From contig JAPXFY010000023.1 in NCBI GenBank assembly GCA_030674185.1, forward strand, positions 15,769,686-15,833,685: a stretch of 64,000 bases of DNA. Direction: 5' to 3'. Made by a program: the position numbers and the translations under genes. Under the pieces are notes generated by a model. That model did not search any database and was not told where the DNA came from. It saw only the letters and a program-made list of their open reading frames with translations. Below are positions 45,495 to 57,747 of the stretch, in pieces (the first letter of the stretch is position 1; the number at the start of each line of letters is the position of its first letter). The DNA comes from Monoplex corrugatus. Lineage: Eukaryota; Mollusca; Gastropoda; Littorinimorpha; Ranellidae.

Positions 45495-45790
45495 TGTTCA
45501 GGGCACAGGACAAATAGGAGAGCACAGGACAAATAGAGCACAGGACAAATAGGAGAGCACAGGACAAATAGGACAGCACAGGACAAATAAGAGAGCACAG
45601 GACAAATAGAGCACAGGACAAATAGGAGAGCACAGGACAAATAGGACAGCACAGGACAAATAGGACAGCACAGGACAAATAGGACAGCACAGGACAAATA
45701 GGACAGCACAGGACAAATAGGACAGCACAGGACAAATAGGACAGCACAGGACAAATAGGAGAGCACATGACAAATAGGACAGCACAACGC
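45495..45790. repeat. Tandem array, ~19-bp unit
   Basis: About 16 units of GCACAGGACAAATAGGACA. Some are shortened to 14-15 bp ('gcacaggacaaataga'). The Leu-Ser-Cys-Ala frames are repeat artefacts. It directly precedes the LINE at 45.85 kb. Confidence 0.94.
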
Positions 45791-45849
45791 ATCTCCCGTA
45801 ATGGAGAAAAAAAACCCACAGACCATCACCAAGACTGGCATGACAGATT

Positions 45850-47794
45850 GGTCTTTTATTGTTACTGCTTTTGTTTTTGTTCTTTTACTTCTTTGATAAA
45901 TGAAGCTTTTGAAGACGTCCTTAGAAAGGCGAAAAAGAACCGTGTGACAAAAGAAATTCAAGGCTTGGAGGAATGGAGGAGGGCAGGAAGAAAGGAGATA
46001 CACAGGAAGATAAACAAAGAAATCAGGAATAGGTGCAATGAAACTAAGGAAGCTTGGCTGAAAACAAATTGCAAAGAAATAGAAGACCGACACAAAACGG
46101 ATCCTCAGCGTATGTACAGAAGAATTGAAGAAATTGTCCACAGGAAAAAAACATGCACATCAACTGGTTGCTTAAAATCGAAAGATGGTACGTTTATCAT
46201 GGAAAAAGAATATTAGACAGATAGAGTACATTAGGGGCCTTTTGGGGGATGACGGAAACGAAAAACACATTGTAGGATGGAGCGCTAAAGGACCACCCAT
46301 AATGAAAGATGAAGTTAGAGCAGCACTGAAAGGGATGAAACCAGGAAAAGCCCCAGGACCAGACAACATCACAGAGATAATTGAGGCCCTGGAGGAATTT
46401 GGTGTTGGAGAGAAGACGGTCCTCCTAAATGAAATTTATGACACTGGAAAAATCTCAAAGATATGTCAAAATCAATTTTCATTGCACTTCCAAAGAAAAC
46501 AGGGGTTATAGAATGCGAACGCCATCGCACAATCAGTTTGATGAGTCATGTGGCAGGAATCCTACTGAGAATAGTCATGGTGAGGACAGGGAATGGAGTC
46601 GGAAGAGAAGTAGCGGAAGAACAGTGGATTTGTCGGAGGGAAAGGAACTATTAATGCCATGTGCATCCTGGGAGCTATCATGGGGAGGTCAGTCGAGATG
46701 AATAAGGATTTGTATTTATTCTTTGTTGATTATACCAAGGCTTTCGATCGGGTGAGACATGAAGAATTGATCAACCAACTAGAAAGACTCAATATTGATG
46801 GAAAAGATCTACGAATGGTCGGATATATGTATTGGAAACAAACAGCTGCAATGAGAACGGAAAACGATATGGGCTCTTTCCAATGTGTCAAGAGGGGAGT
46901 CGGACAGGGTTGTGTTTTGTCGCCAGATCCGTATTCACTTTGCGGCGAAAACATGAGAAACCTGGAGGAATGCCCTGGATTAGAGGTTGGAGGAAAAATG
47001 AAAAACAACATTCGATACGCAGATGACACTGTGCTTGTTGCGGATAATGAAGGTGACCTACAGAACCTTGTGAATATATTGGAGATAAAGGGCAGGGGGG
47101 GGGGTGGAGCTAGACAGCGAGAAGACTGAAGTCATGGTGGTCGGTGAAAGGCATGAAATCCTCTCGTGCGGGGTAGCAGCAAGCGGCACAACCTTGAGAC
47201 AAGTTGATGGGTTTAGATGTCTGGGACCGATCGTTTCTCCAGACGGCAGATGCGCATCGGAGGTGGCCAGCAGAGTCAGCCAGGCCAGGGCAGCATTCAA
47301 GAAGATGGAAGACGTTCTTACCAACAAGAGCCTATCAGTTGATATCAGGAAGAGAGTTCTTTAATATTGTATGGAGCCGATGATGTTGTACGGTTGTGAG
47401 GCGTGGACAGTCAGCAGGCAAGGCCGGAGCGGGATTGAGGCAGCCGAGATGTGGTTTCTAAGAGGAGTGTTGAGAGAGTTCCATGGACAGCAAAGAAGGC
47501 AGGCGGGACAGTCTTGATGGAGGCAGACACAGGGGGATCATTCATGGGGAGGATTGGGAAAAGACCGGCCGCATTTGTGGGCCATTTTGTGGGGAAGGGA
47601 GAATTGGAGTGCCTGATCACGACAGGAGGGCAGGAGGGCTGGAGAGAGGGGGGTGGGGTGGACCCAGGCAGAAAATATTGGACGGACTTGCAGAGTGGCT
47701 GAGGACAGAGAGGATGGGAGATGTACTTTCAGCAACAAGGGATAGATACATATGGAGGGCCATGATCGCCAACGCCATGCGGCAAGCCACATGA
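45850..47794 (+). pseudogene. Endonuclease/RT-type LINE, decayed copy 2
   Basis: A second copy of the LINE found at 24.8-29.96 kb, longer at its 5' end but broken. It begins near EAFEDVLRKAKKNRVTKEIQ. An RT N-terminal part follows in another frame (KDEVRAALKGMKPGKAPGPD), then FIALPKKTGVIECERHRTIS, then LFFVDYTKAFDRVRHEEL, RGVGQGCVLSPDPYSL and IRYADDTVLVADN. A G-run at 47095-47103 shifts the frame before LDSEKTEVMVVGERHE and QVDGFRCLGPIVSPDG. A stop follows KRVL at about 47364, and the C-terminal domain is frameshifted to the end. It closes with ACATGATGATGAC. At least five breaks make it inactive. It supplies the uninterrupted reference for the insertion site in copy 1. Confidence 0.87.
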
Positions 47795-48284
47795 TGATGA
47801 CTTCTTGTGTTCCTCTTCTTCGTCTTGACCGATATTGTGTTTATGTTTGGATGCTTACTTCTGGCCTGTCTTTTGTCTTGTTGTATTAAATACGCGTTCT
47901 TATTCTTTTTCCGTGGTTTTTCCCGGTTACTTCAGATTGTCATTTGCCTTGTTCTCTTTTTTGTTTTTAATATTCTAGTTTTGTTCCTGTGCCTGTTGTG
48001 TGTTGTAGTTGTAATTGTAGCAGTTGTGTTGTCGATTATTCTCCTGTTGTGTTTCTTTTATCTCGTTTTTGTTTGCTCGGCTTTTTCTTTCTTTCTTTTA
48101 TTTTGTGTTCTTAGTGCTGTTGGTGATGTGGTTCCATTAGTTAACATCATTCTTCTGTTTTTGCTGCTATCGTTTTCTCTACTTTGTTCTTGCTCTCATC
48201 TTAACTTCTTTCTCTTCGGGTTCTTGTTGACTTTGTTGTTGCTGTTCTCGGCTGCTTGTTTGACTTCTAGTTCTTTTTGGTGTA

Positions 48285-48790
48285 CAGTGGAAACCATTTA
48301 TAACAGGACCGGTTATAACAGGAATCCGGATATAACAGGGCTTTTTTCAATCCCCATTTTTTCTTCCTCTTTGTCTCTATTAAAACTTATCGGCAATAAC
48401 AGGGAGACAAGAGGGCTCGATCGGTTATAGCAGGGATGCCGAGACGGGCTCTGCAGCAGAAAGGCCTAGGCCTAGACTCAGCACGCCACGCAGTAGGCCT
48501 AGATCTAGATCTAGGCTAGCCTTGGTATACTGTGTACTGTACACTGAAAGAACGCTTCGCAATGCGAGCGTGATGCGCGCGCAAGCGTGTAGGCCTGAGG
48601 CCACTCAGTCAGTGACTGACTGCGCCATCATTCAGTTTGTAAGCTTACTGCACACTTACACCAGACCAGATCTAGGCCTAGATCTACTGTTTATCAAGAG
48701 TTAGTTGATCAGTCCTTATTTCCCTTGATATCTGATATAACAGGGATTTTGATTTGGTCCCATCATCCCTGTTATATCAGGTTTCCACTG
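48285..48790. mobile_element. pogo/Tigger-like non-autonomous DNA transposon
   Basis: 506 bp with terminal inverted repeats CAGTGGAAACC ... GGTTTCCACTG, flanked by TA on both sides (48283-48284 and 48791-48792). Subterminal 'tataacagg' phrases repeat in both orientations. CAGTGGAA ends, a TA duplication and ATAAC subterminal words are typical of pogo/Tigger elements. The unoccupied site survives in the sister repeat at about 50463-50475 (TTTTTGATGTACTTCTC). There is no coding capacity. The inner part has many GGCCTAGATCT-type words. Confidence 0.87.
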
Positions 48791-49080
48791 TACTTCTCAT
48801 TCTTGATATTTTCCTCTTTCACTTTTCTTCTTCGTGATTTTCTTGGTGATTTACTGGTAATGCTTTTGCCCCCTTGTTCTGCTTCTTTTGCTCTTCCATT
48901 TCTCCTGGTTTTCTTGCAGTCACTGTTTTTGTTTGTTATCCATCTTGATGCTGTTACTATTGATTGTGCAGTAAAAACAGTTATGGATTATCATATACAG
49001 TATATTGTTCATTTTATACGTTTTTCGTCCTTCGTTTTTTTGTTTGTTTTTTGTTTTGTGCATTGTTTTGTTTGACTTGG
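48791..49080. repeat. T-rich higher-order repeat block, copy 1
   Basis: Matches 50470-50790 closely: 'ttctcattcttgatattttcctctttcac', 'gttttcttgcagtca', 'attgattgtgcagtaaaaacagtta', 'atatacagtatattgttcatttta'. These two are the least diverged pair in the domain. Confidence 0.8.
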
Positions 49081-50469
49081 CGGTTTTGTGTGTGTGTGTG
49101 TATTTGTACTTGTTGTTGTCCTTGTTGTAGTTGTTCTTGTTGTTGTCCTTGTTGTAGTTCTTGTTGACGAGGCTGCGTTTTGTTCCAAGTTGCAGTTGTC
49201 TTTGTCTTTGTTCTCGATATTGTATTTTTTAGTTATTTTTTCTTTTCGTTTGTTTCTTTCTTTCTTGTTGCTTTTTTCTCGCGTTTTTCTTGTCTTTCCC
49301 CCCGGGTTTTTGTTTTTGTCTTAACTTTTTTTGTTCTGCATTGTAATTGTTCTTGTTACTAATATTGTTGGTGCTTGTGATGTTGTGGTTCCGCTATTTT
49401 TATATACAAGTATATATTTTTTATTTTTGCCGTAGTATTTCCTATGCTCGTTTGTCTTGTTTGTGTAGATCTGTTGGTCTATTTGTTTGCTTGACTTCTT
49501 CTGTGTCTAGTTTGGTTATGATGTTTATTCTCTTTTTGTTTTTGCTTGTCTTTCTCTTAATGTTCTTGGTAGTGATGGTTGATTTTCTTTGTCTTTCTTT
49601 TTGCTTTGTCATTTTTCTTCGTGCTCTTTGCATTTCACTGCCAGCATGTGTTGATAATGTTCTTATGTTCATGCTGTTTTCTGGTTTTTGTTTGTTTTTG
49701 TGATTTTTTTTTGTGTGGGGGGTGGGGAGGTGGTAGGAGGGAATGTTTATTTTTCTACTGTAATTCTTGTTATTGTTAATATTTTTCATCTGAATTTTGG
49801 TATTCTTAACTTTGTTCTTTTTTGTATTTGTTCTTGTTACTCTTTATTTTTCTTCTTGTTTTGGTTTCCTCTTAAATTTTGTTTGTTCCTGTTCCTTGGT
49901 GGCACTGGCGTTCTGGTTCTTGTCATGTGTTGATATTGTTATTGTTATTGTGTTTTTGTTGGTGTACATTTTGCTGTTGTACACTTTTCTTCCTGTTCTT
50001 GTTCCTCCTCTTGTTTTTCTTGACTTTGTGGTTTTTGTTGTTGTTGTTGTTGTTGTTTTTAACTTCTTGTTGTCCATCTTAATGCTCGTCTTTTCACTCT
50101 GTGTCGTTCTTGTTATTAATGACCTACTTTCTTTCTTTCAGTACCAGTGTTTCTTTCCTTTTTCTATTTTTTTCTTTTTCGCTTTTTTTCTCTTGTTGTT
50201 GTTGGTTGTTTGTTTGTTTGGTGGGTTGGTGGGTTGGTGGGTGGGTGGGTGGGTGGGGGAGGTGAGGGTGGTGGTGGTGGTGGTGGTTGTTGTTGTTGTG
50301 TTGTTGTGACATATCTTGTGTGCATTTCTCTCGTTTTATTTAGTTGCTCATTTTCTTAAAATTGTCCAACTTTCCCTTTGTTGCTTTTTGTTTTGACTCC
50401 TTGTGATATTCCGTCTTTTTTTTTTTTTCTTGATCTTGTTCTTGTTGATATTTTACTTCTTTTTGATGT

Positions 50470-50790
50470 ACTTCTCATTCTTGATATTTTCCTCTTTCAC
50501 TCTTCTTCGTGCTTTTCTTGGTGGTTTACTGGTAATGCTTTCACCCCCTTGTTCTGCTTTTTATGCTCTTCCATTTCTCCTGGTTTTCTTGCAGTCATTG
50601 TTTTTGTTTGTCACACATGTTGATGCTGTTACTATTGATTGTGCAGTAAAAACAGTTACGGATTACCATATACAGTATATTGTTCATTTTATAGTTTTTC
50701 ATCCTTCTTTTTTCTTTGTTTTGGTTTTGTTTTGTTTTGTGCATTGTTTTGTTTGCCATGCTATGTGTTTCTGTTTCGAGTTGCAGTTGT
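50470..50790. repeat. T-rich higher-order repeat block, copy 2
   Basis: Partner of 48791-49080. It keeps the empty TA site of the pogo-like insertion at its left edge. Confidence 0.8.
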
Positions 50791-51423
50791 AGTAGTAGTT
50801 TTTGTTTTGTTGTCCCGTTATGCAGTTTTTCCTTCTTTTTCTGTTCGCTCGGTAGTTTTTCTTATTCGCCTTCTTTTTGATGCTCTTGGTGTCGTGGTTC
50901 TAGTATTTGTTGACATTTTCTTGTCGTTTCTGCTCTTTTTTTTTTTATTTATCTTGTTCTGTCTGTCCTTGTTTTTCTTCGGATTCTTGTTGACTTTGTT
51001 GTTGCTATTTTTGTTGTAGTGTTGCTCTTGATGCTCCTGATGTAGTTAGTGTTTTCGATTGCATAGTTGTCTTTGGTTTTGTTCTGCATTTTTTTCTTAA
51101 TGTTTATTCTGTTTTTGTTTTATCTAGTTGTTTTGTTCGTGCGTTTTGTTTTTGTTTTCCCCTTGCGTTTTCATTTGTTTTGTCTTGTTTTTGGTTCTGC
51201 ATTGTAATTTTTCCTTCTTCCTGATATAATGTTCCTGACATTGTCGTTCTGCTGGTTGTTGACATTGTTCTTATACTCTTGCAGTGTTTTTTTTTTTTTT
51301 TTTATCTTCGACTCTAGTTTGTCCTGTACATCGTTTCTCTTGGTTTTTAATATTTTTGCGTTTTTGCGTGTATTGTTGATTTTGTTCATTTTGTTCGTTC
51401 GTTTGTTTGACTTCTTGTGTATT

Positions 51424-51650
51424 TAGAATTGATTGTGTATTTAGAATCTGATTGTGTATTTAGAATCTGATTGTGTATTGTTATTTAGAATCTGATTGTG
51501 TATTTAGAATCTGATTGTGTATTTAGAATCTGTTTTGTGGTATATTTAGAATCTGATTGTCTGATTGTGTATTTAGAATCTGATTGTTATTTAGAATCTG
51601 ATTGTGTATTTAGAATCTGATTGTGTATTTAGAATCTGATTTTTCTTTGT
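51424..51650. repeat. Tandem array, 19-bp unit
   Basis: About eleven units of ATTGTGTATTTAGAATCTG, some shortened. It is the only A-containing minisatellite in the T-rich domain. Confidence 0.9.
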
Positions 51651-52675
51651 TTCTGATTTTGTTGTTCGTATTCCTGTAGTTCTTGTTTTGTTTTTTGTTT
51701 TGTTTTTTTTTGTTTTGTTTTTTCTCCGTTTTTCGATTCATGATTTTCTTTTTCTAGCTATTTTTTGCGTTCTTTGAGTTGTCGTTCTAGCATGTGTTGA
51801 CATTGTTCTTATGTATTCGCTGTGGGGTTGGTTTTTGTTTGCGTTTTGTTTTTGGTTTCTTTTTTCTTCAAGTCTTAGTATTTTTGCAGTCGTTCCTTTC
51901 TTCATCTTGCCGACTTTGGTGTTCTTAATTTTGTCATTTTTATTTTCGTCTTTGTTGTTGTTGTTGTTGTTATTGTGGCTTCTGTTCTTGTTGCCTTATA
52001 TTTTTTTTTTTATTATTATTCTTATTTTGTCGTTCTGTATTCCGCTTTGAATTTTCTTTTTGTTTGTTCCTGTTTCTAGGCGCCTTTGGTGTTATATTTC
52101 TGTTATATACTTGTTCTTCTTGTTCTTGCTGACTTTGTTCTTGTGTTCGTCTCTGAGTTTTGTTTGTTTCTGTGTACGAGTATTCATTCATTTATTTATT
52201 TTGGGGAGGGGGGGGGGGGCTTGTTTTGTTCTGTGTTTGTATGCATTTCTTTTCTCTTTTTCCTCTTCCATTTTACTTTGTTTGCTTTCTATAAGTAGTT
52301 CTGTTTTGTTTTGTTTTTTCCTTTGCTTTTTTTTTCCTCTACTTTTAAATTTTGTTTTATCTTGTTCTTGGTGTTATTGGCTTCCTTTGAGGTGCTTTTT
52401 CTTGATTTTTCTTCTTTCACTCATCTTCTTTGGTAATTTGCTAGTGGCGTTTTTGTTGATGTAATCATATTGTTCTTTTTCTGCGTCTTGTTTCTTGTCC
52501 CGTTTGTTCTTCCTTTTCTCCCGTTTTCTCCTGATGTTGTGGTTCTGCCATTTGTTGATATTGTTTTTATACTCTTGTTGTTGTGGGTTGTCATTTTCCT
52601 GCGCCCGTTTCTCTTCTTTTTGATATTTTCTGTCATTGGTCGTTTTGTTTCTTCGACTTGTACATTTTTCTCTTC

Positions 52676-52760
52676 TTTTTTTTTTTTTTTTTTTTTTTTT
52701 TCTCGCTGCTCTTCTTGTCTGTTTTTTTTTCTGTTCTGGTTTTTTTTTTTTTTTTTTGCT
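52676..52760. repeat. Poly-T tracts
   Basis: Two runs of about 20 T, separated by a TCTCGCTGCTCTTC stretch. Confidence 0.85.
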
Positions 52761-54134
52761 TTATAATTTTTTCCCTTGCTTTTACTGGTGGTCATTGTGG
52801 TGAAGTTCTAACAAATGTTGACTGTTTTTATGTTTTTGCTGTTTTCTTAATTCATCGTTTGTTTTGTCCGTTCGTTTTTGTTTTTCTATTCCTTTCTACT
52901 TTGTACTTTTTGTTTGTTTTTTCTACTCTTATCATTATTGTATTTGTTCCACATTTTTCATCTTGCTGACTTTGGTGTTTTTTATTTTGTTCCTTTTCTT
53001 TTTGTTTTCGTTTTTCGTGTTCTTACTGTTCTTTTTTTCTTGTTCTTGTCATTTTTGTTTTGTCTTTTTGTTTTTGTTCTGTTCTCAAGTTGTTTCTTCC
53101 TGCTTCTTGATGCCTCTGGAGTTCTGGTTCTGTGGTGTGTTGGTATTATTGTTGTTGTATTCTTGCTGGTGTACATTTTGCTCTTGTACACTTGATCTCC
53201 CTGTGCTTGTTCCTCCTCTTGTTCCGGTTGACATTTGTTGGGTTTTCCCCTTAGACTGCTTGCTGTCTTCGTATTGGTATTTTTTCCATTTGTTTTGTTT
53301 TTGTCATTTATGTTTTACCTTCTTTTTCCATCTGTCTTTCCCTTCTGCTTTTGGGTTTTTTTCTTTTGTTTTGTTTTTGTTCTGTTTTGTTTTGTTGCTA
53401 GCTTTCTGCAAATTGTTTCAGCTGTTTTTCTTTTTCTGTTGTCGCTGCTTTTGATTTTGTCCCCAAGTTATGTCTTTTTTTTCATCCTTGTTCTTGGTCC
53501 TGTTGCTATTCGTCTTTTTCGTTTACTTTTTGGTGTTGATTTTTTCCCTTCCAGTCTTTTTTGTCGTGCTTTTCTTGGCAATTTGTTGTGGTTTTTGCCG
53601 TTATTGTTATCAGATTTTTTTCTTCTTCTTGTTGTTGTTTTGCTTCTTGTCCCTTTTACTCTTCTTCCATTTCTCCTGGTTTCTTTGCTGTTATTGTTTT
53701 TCATATCTGTGTATCCATATTGATACTGTTGTTATTGATAGTGCAATCATAATAGGGATTTGCCATATATTGTGTACTGTTCTGGTTTTCTGGGGTTTTT
53801 TTTTTACGTTTTCTTGGTTTGATTTTTTGTTTTTGTATTGTTTTGTTTTCTTTGTTTCAGTTTGTCTTTTGTGTTGTTGTAGTTGTCATAGTAGCAGCAG
53901 ATTAATTCTGTTTTGCCTTTGTCTTTATGTCTTCTTGTGTTTGCTCTGCTTCGTAGATTTTGTAACTCGTCTTACTGTTAGTGATCTTGGTGTTATGGTT
54001 CGGCTATTTGTTGATATATGTCTTTGATGTTGCTTTTGATGTTTCTGTCTTGTTCTATCTGTAATTGTTTCTCTTTCGAATAATTTTCATTTTTGTTTTT
54101 CTTCTTCTTGCTCTTTTAGTTCGTATTGCTCGTT

Positions 54135-54300
54135 TTTTTTTCTGGTGATTTTCTGTCTTGTATTTTGTTCAGTTTTTTTCTGGTGATTTCTGTCTTGTAT
54201 TTTGTTCAGTTTTTTTCTGGTGATTTTCTGTCTTGTATTTTGTTCAGTTTTTTTTCTGGTGATTTTCTGTCTTGTATTTTGTTCAGTTTTTTTTTTTTCT
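54135..54300. repeat. Tandem array, ~37-bp unit
   Basis: Four units of TTTTTTTCTGGTGATTTTCT, then GTCTTGTATTTTGTTCAG. Open in one frame because of the low A content. Confidence 0.9.
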
Positions 54301-54547
54301 GTTTGTTCCTGTTCCTTGGTGCCTTTGGTGTTCTGGCTGTGTCATGTGTTGACATTGTATTCTTGTTGGTGTACGTTTTGTACTTCCACACTTGTTCTTC
54401 CTGTACTTGTTCCTCCTTGTTCTTGTTGACTTGTTGTTGTTCTTTGTTCTTTGACTTCTTGTGGTCTTTCTGTTTGTGTGTATTTCTTGTTGTTGTTGTT
54501 CTTGTCTACATTTTTCTTTCTTCTGTTTTTTTTTTTTTTTTTTTTTT

Positions 54548-54581
<34 letters not shown>

Positions 54582-56749
54582 TTGTTTTCTTCCGTTTTAT
54601 TTTGTTGCCCGTTTTCTTCATATCGTTTCACGTCTTTTTTTGGTTTGTTGTTGTTGTTGTTGTTGTGTTGTTGTTGTTGTTGTTGTTGTTGTTGCTTTCG
54701 ATTTCGTCCGATGGTTATATTTGTTTAGTCTTTTTTCATTCTTATTCCTGATCTGGTTGCTGTTTTGTCTTTGATTTATTTTTAGTTCTTTATTTTTTTC
54801 CTTCCTCTCTTCTTCGTGTTTTTAGTGATGATTTGTTGATATCTTTGCTGTTATTGTTATCATAGATGTTCTTTTTCTGCTTCTTGTTCTGCTTCTTGTC
54901 CCTTTTACTCTTCCATTTCTCCTGATTTTCTTGCTGTTACTGATTTTGTTTTCATGTCTGTTTTTTATGTTGATACTGTTGATATTGATAGTGCAATAAC
55001 CATAAGAATGGATTTGCCATAGATTGTGTACTATTGTTGCTTCGTTTCGTTTCTTTTTTCTTCGTTTCGTTTCGGTTTCTTTTTTTTTTTCTCTTTTTTT
55101 TTCCCCCCGTTTCGTTTCGTTTTTTCTTCGTTTCGTGTCGTTTTTCTTCGTTTCGTTTCGTTTCTCTTCGTTTCGTTTTTCTTCGTTTCGCTTCGAGGGT
55201 TTCTCTGTCGTGTTGCTGTAGCTGTAATGTAGTATTTTAATTCATCTGTTCTGTGTTTATGTCTTCTCGCTTTTGCTCTGCATAGATTCTGTGTTATTGT
55301 TAGTTACCTTGGTGTTGTGGTTCGGGTATTTTTTGATATTTTTACATTCTTGCTGTTGTCGCTTTTGCCGTTTCTATCTTGCTCTTTCTGTAGTTGTTTT
55401 CTTCAGAACAGTTTTATTGTTTTTGTTTTTCTTGTTCGTTTTGCTTTTGTATTTCTTACTGCTCTTGTTCTTTTTTCTCGTGTTTCTCCGTCTTATGTTT
55501 AATCTTTCAGAAATGTTTTTTGTTCTATTGCTTGGTGCCTTTGATGTTCTGGTTCTACCATGTGTTGATATTGTTACTGTATACTTGCTGGTGTACGTTT
55601 ATTTTTCTACACTTGGTTCTTTCTGTACTTGTTCCTCCTCTTGTTCTTGTTGACTTTTGTGTTATTTTGTTGTTGCTTTGACTTTTTGCCGTCTTTGTGT
55701 TCGTTTTTCTCTCTTGTTTTTTGTTGTTTTTGTCATTACTGTTCAATTTTTCTCTTTCAATTTTTTATTTTGATTTTGATTTTTTGATTTTTCCCGTTTT
55801 TCTATTCTGCTTTGTGTTGTTGCTTGCCTTCTTGGTTTTAGCTGTTTTTCCTTTTTCCTTTGTTGTTTTTGGTTTTGTCCCCTAGTTAAGCTCGTTCCGT
55901 TGTTTTTCATTCTTGATCCTGTTGGTGTTGCTGTTCTTTTCGACTATTTATCGTTCTTGATTTTTTTCCTCTTTCACTGTTGTTTGTGCTTTTCTTGGCG
56001 ATTTGCTGGTGAAGGTTTTTTCGTTGTTGTCATCACAGATGTTCTTTTTCTGTTGCTTATCTTACTGCTTCTTGTTGCATTGCTTCTTGTTCCTTTTGCT
56101 CTTCATTTCTTCTAGTATTCTTTCCGTTTTTGCTTTTGTTTCCATTTCTGTGTATCCATGTTGATGGTCTTGTTATCAGTTGCGTTGCCGTATATTGTGT
56201 ATTGTTCTGTTTTCTATTTATTTTTTTTTTATTTTTGACTTCGTTTCCGTTTTGTCATGTTTCTTCTCTGGGTTTCTGTTTTGTGTTTTTGTTGCTCCTG
56301 TTGTTTTTTTTCTCGACTTTTTGGTGACGAACATTCGTTCGTTTTTTTTCCTCTGTTTTGTTTTTGTTTTTCGTTTTTTGTTTTGGTTGTTCTTGTCCTT
56401 CCTGTTGTTCTAATCGATTTTTTGATGTTGTCTCCTCTTACGTTTTGTTGTTGTTGTCCTCATTCCTGCTGTTCTTGTTCATGTTGCCTTGTGTTTTCTC
56501 GGTTTCCTCTTCTGATCTTTCTTCTTTGTTTCTTCTTGTCTTTCTTCTTTGTTTCTTCTTGTCTTTCTTCTTTGTTTCCTCTTCTCGTCTTTCTTCTTCT
56601 TGTGTATGTTTTTGCTATGATTTTATTTGCTTTTTTTGTTTGTCTTTGTGTTTATTCCTTTCTTACTTGTGTTTTTAACTTTCTCCCTGTTGTCTATAAC
56701 ATATTCCAAAGACTTACTTGCTCTTGTTCTTCTTGTTCTGTTTTTACTG

Positions 56750-56766
56750 CTGCTGTTGCCGTTGTT

Positions 56767-56830
<64 letters not shown>

Positions 56831-56832
56831 TT
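56750..56832. repeat. (TGC)n trinucleotide repeat
   Basis: TGT/TGC triplets turning into a pure TGC run (about 56780-56826), marking the right edge of the T-rich domain. Confidence 0.93.
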
Positions 56833-57319
56833 GCTCCTCTTTTGTGGTGCAGTGCGTAGCGTAACGATTTTGCAGATAAACTGGAACAAAGCGAGACCAC
56901 ACTGTACGTGCACAGACTAAAAATGAACACCTCAACAAACAGAGAAATCGGTAGGTCTCAATGAACTGACAGATTTAAACAATCAGATGGATAGATATAT
57001 AAATGGTTCGATAGACAGGCGGACAGATGGACAGATTCCGGGAAAGCAAAAGAGTTGTCTCGACTAAATTCCGTAGAAATATCTGCTTTCATAGGTAGAT
57101 GAAACTATACACAGCAGGAAAAAACTGACCACATGATATTTCACACACAAACTATTATCACTACTGTCAATGTTATTGTTAAAGTTATTAACACTATCAC
57201 TGTCGATACTGCTATCGTTATCGTAGTTACTGTTATGTCAACAATATTACTACTACTATTACTTATTATTATTTTCATTATTATTATTATTATTAGTAGT
57301 AGTAGTAGTAGTAGTAAAT
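56833..57319. other. Intergenic with triplet microsatellites
   Basis: Mostly unique sequence, with TTA/AGT-type triplet runs at 57245-57316. No gene seen. Confidence 0.6.
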
Positions 57320-57600
57320 GTTGCTTGTCTTTTCCTTATCTTCATAAGATTAGGAAAAGACAAGCAACGTTTATAGGCCATTTTATGAGGAAGGGGGATT
57401 TGGAGCACCTGGTCACAAACGGGAAAGCTGGAGGGAAAGAGAGCACCAGGTAGACCCAGGGAGAGAATGCTGGACGGACTTGCAGAGTGGCTGGGGATGA
57501 GGAGGGTGGGGGAGATGCTGGGGGCAACGAGAGATAGAGATGGTTGGAAGTCCATGATCGCCAACGTCATGCGGCAGGGCACCTGATGATGATGATGAGT
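57320..57600 (+). mobile_element. Endonuclease/RT-type LINE, 3' fragment with 5' fold-back
   Basis: From 57346 it matches 29723-29960 (IRKRQATFIGHFMRKGDLEH and the GRPR region), with one extra A at about 57418 that shifts the frame. It ends GCACCTGATGATGATGATGA. The first 23 bases are also present inverted immediately upstream (57320-57342 against 57346-57368, with one mismatch and a 3-bp CAT loop). Confidence 0.88.
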
Positions 57601-57747
57601 ATTGGTATTATTGTTGTATTACTACTATATTCTTATTATTATGTTATTATTATCGTTACCTTTTTGTTATTATTGTCATTGTTTTTAATCATTATTTGTA
57701 GTAGTACATGCAGTTGTAGTAGTAGAAATAGCTGTAGCAGTAGTGTT

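Larger units (their letters stand above)
47800..56760. repeat. T-rich, A-poor domain with diverged higher-order repeat
   Basis: About 9 kb of plus-strand sequence dominated by T with TTG, TTC and TTTT words and very little A. Stop codons all need A, so long Phe/Leu/Val frames appear in every plus frame without meaning. Landmarks recur: 'tttctcctggttttcttgc' followed by 'gttgatactgtt...attgatagtgcaat' (48.9, 50.6, 53.7, 54.9 and 56.1 kb), and 'ttccttggtgccttt...gttctgg...gtgttgatattg...ttgttcctcctc' (49.9, 53.1, 54.3, 55.5 kb, partly 52.1 kb). The spacing is 1.2 to 3 kb. It is an old tandem repeat, not a gene. Confidence 0.82.

Noticed and set aside
45500..46141. Cys/Leu/Ser-rich 237-codon frame on the minus strand
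   Set aside because: It is the translation of the 19-bp array plus the antisense of a decayed LINE.
47800..56760. Many Phe/Leu/Val-rich 'membrane protein' frames
   Set aside because: All stop codons contain A and the strand is A-poor, so long frames arise by composition. The same sequence is open in two or three frames at once.
56627..56938. Poly-Gln / poly-Leu / poly-Ala protein
   Set aside because: Translation of the TGC repeat in different frames, joined to A-poor sequence.
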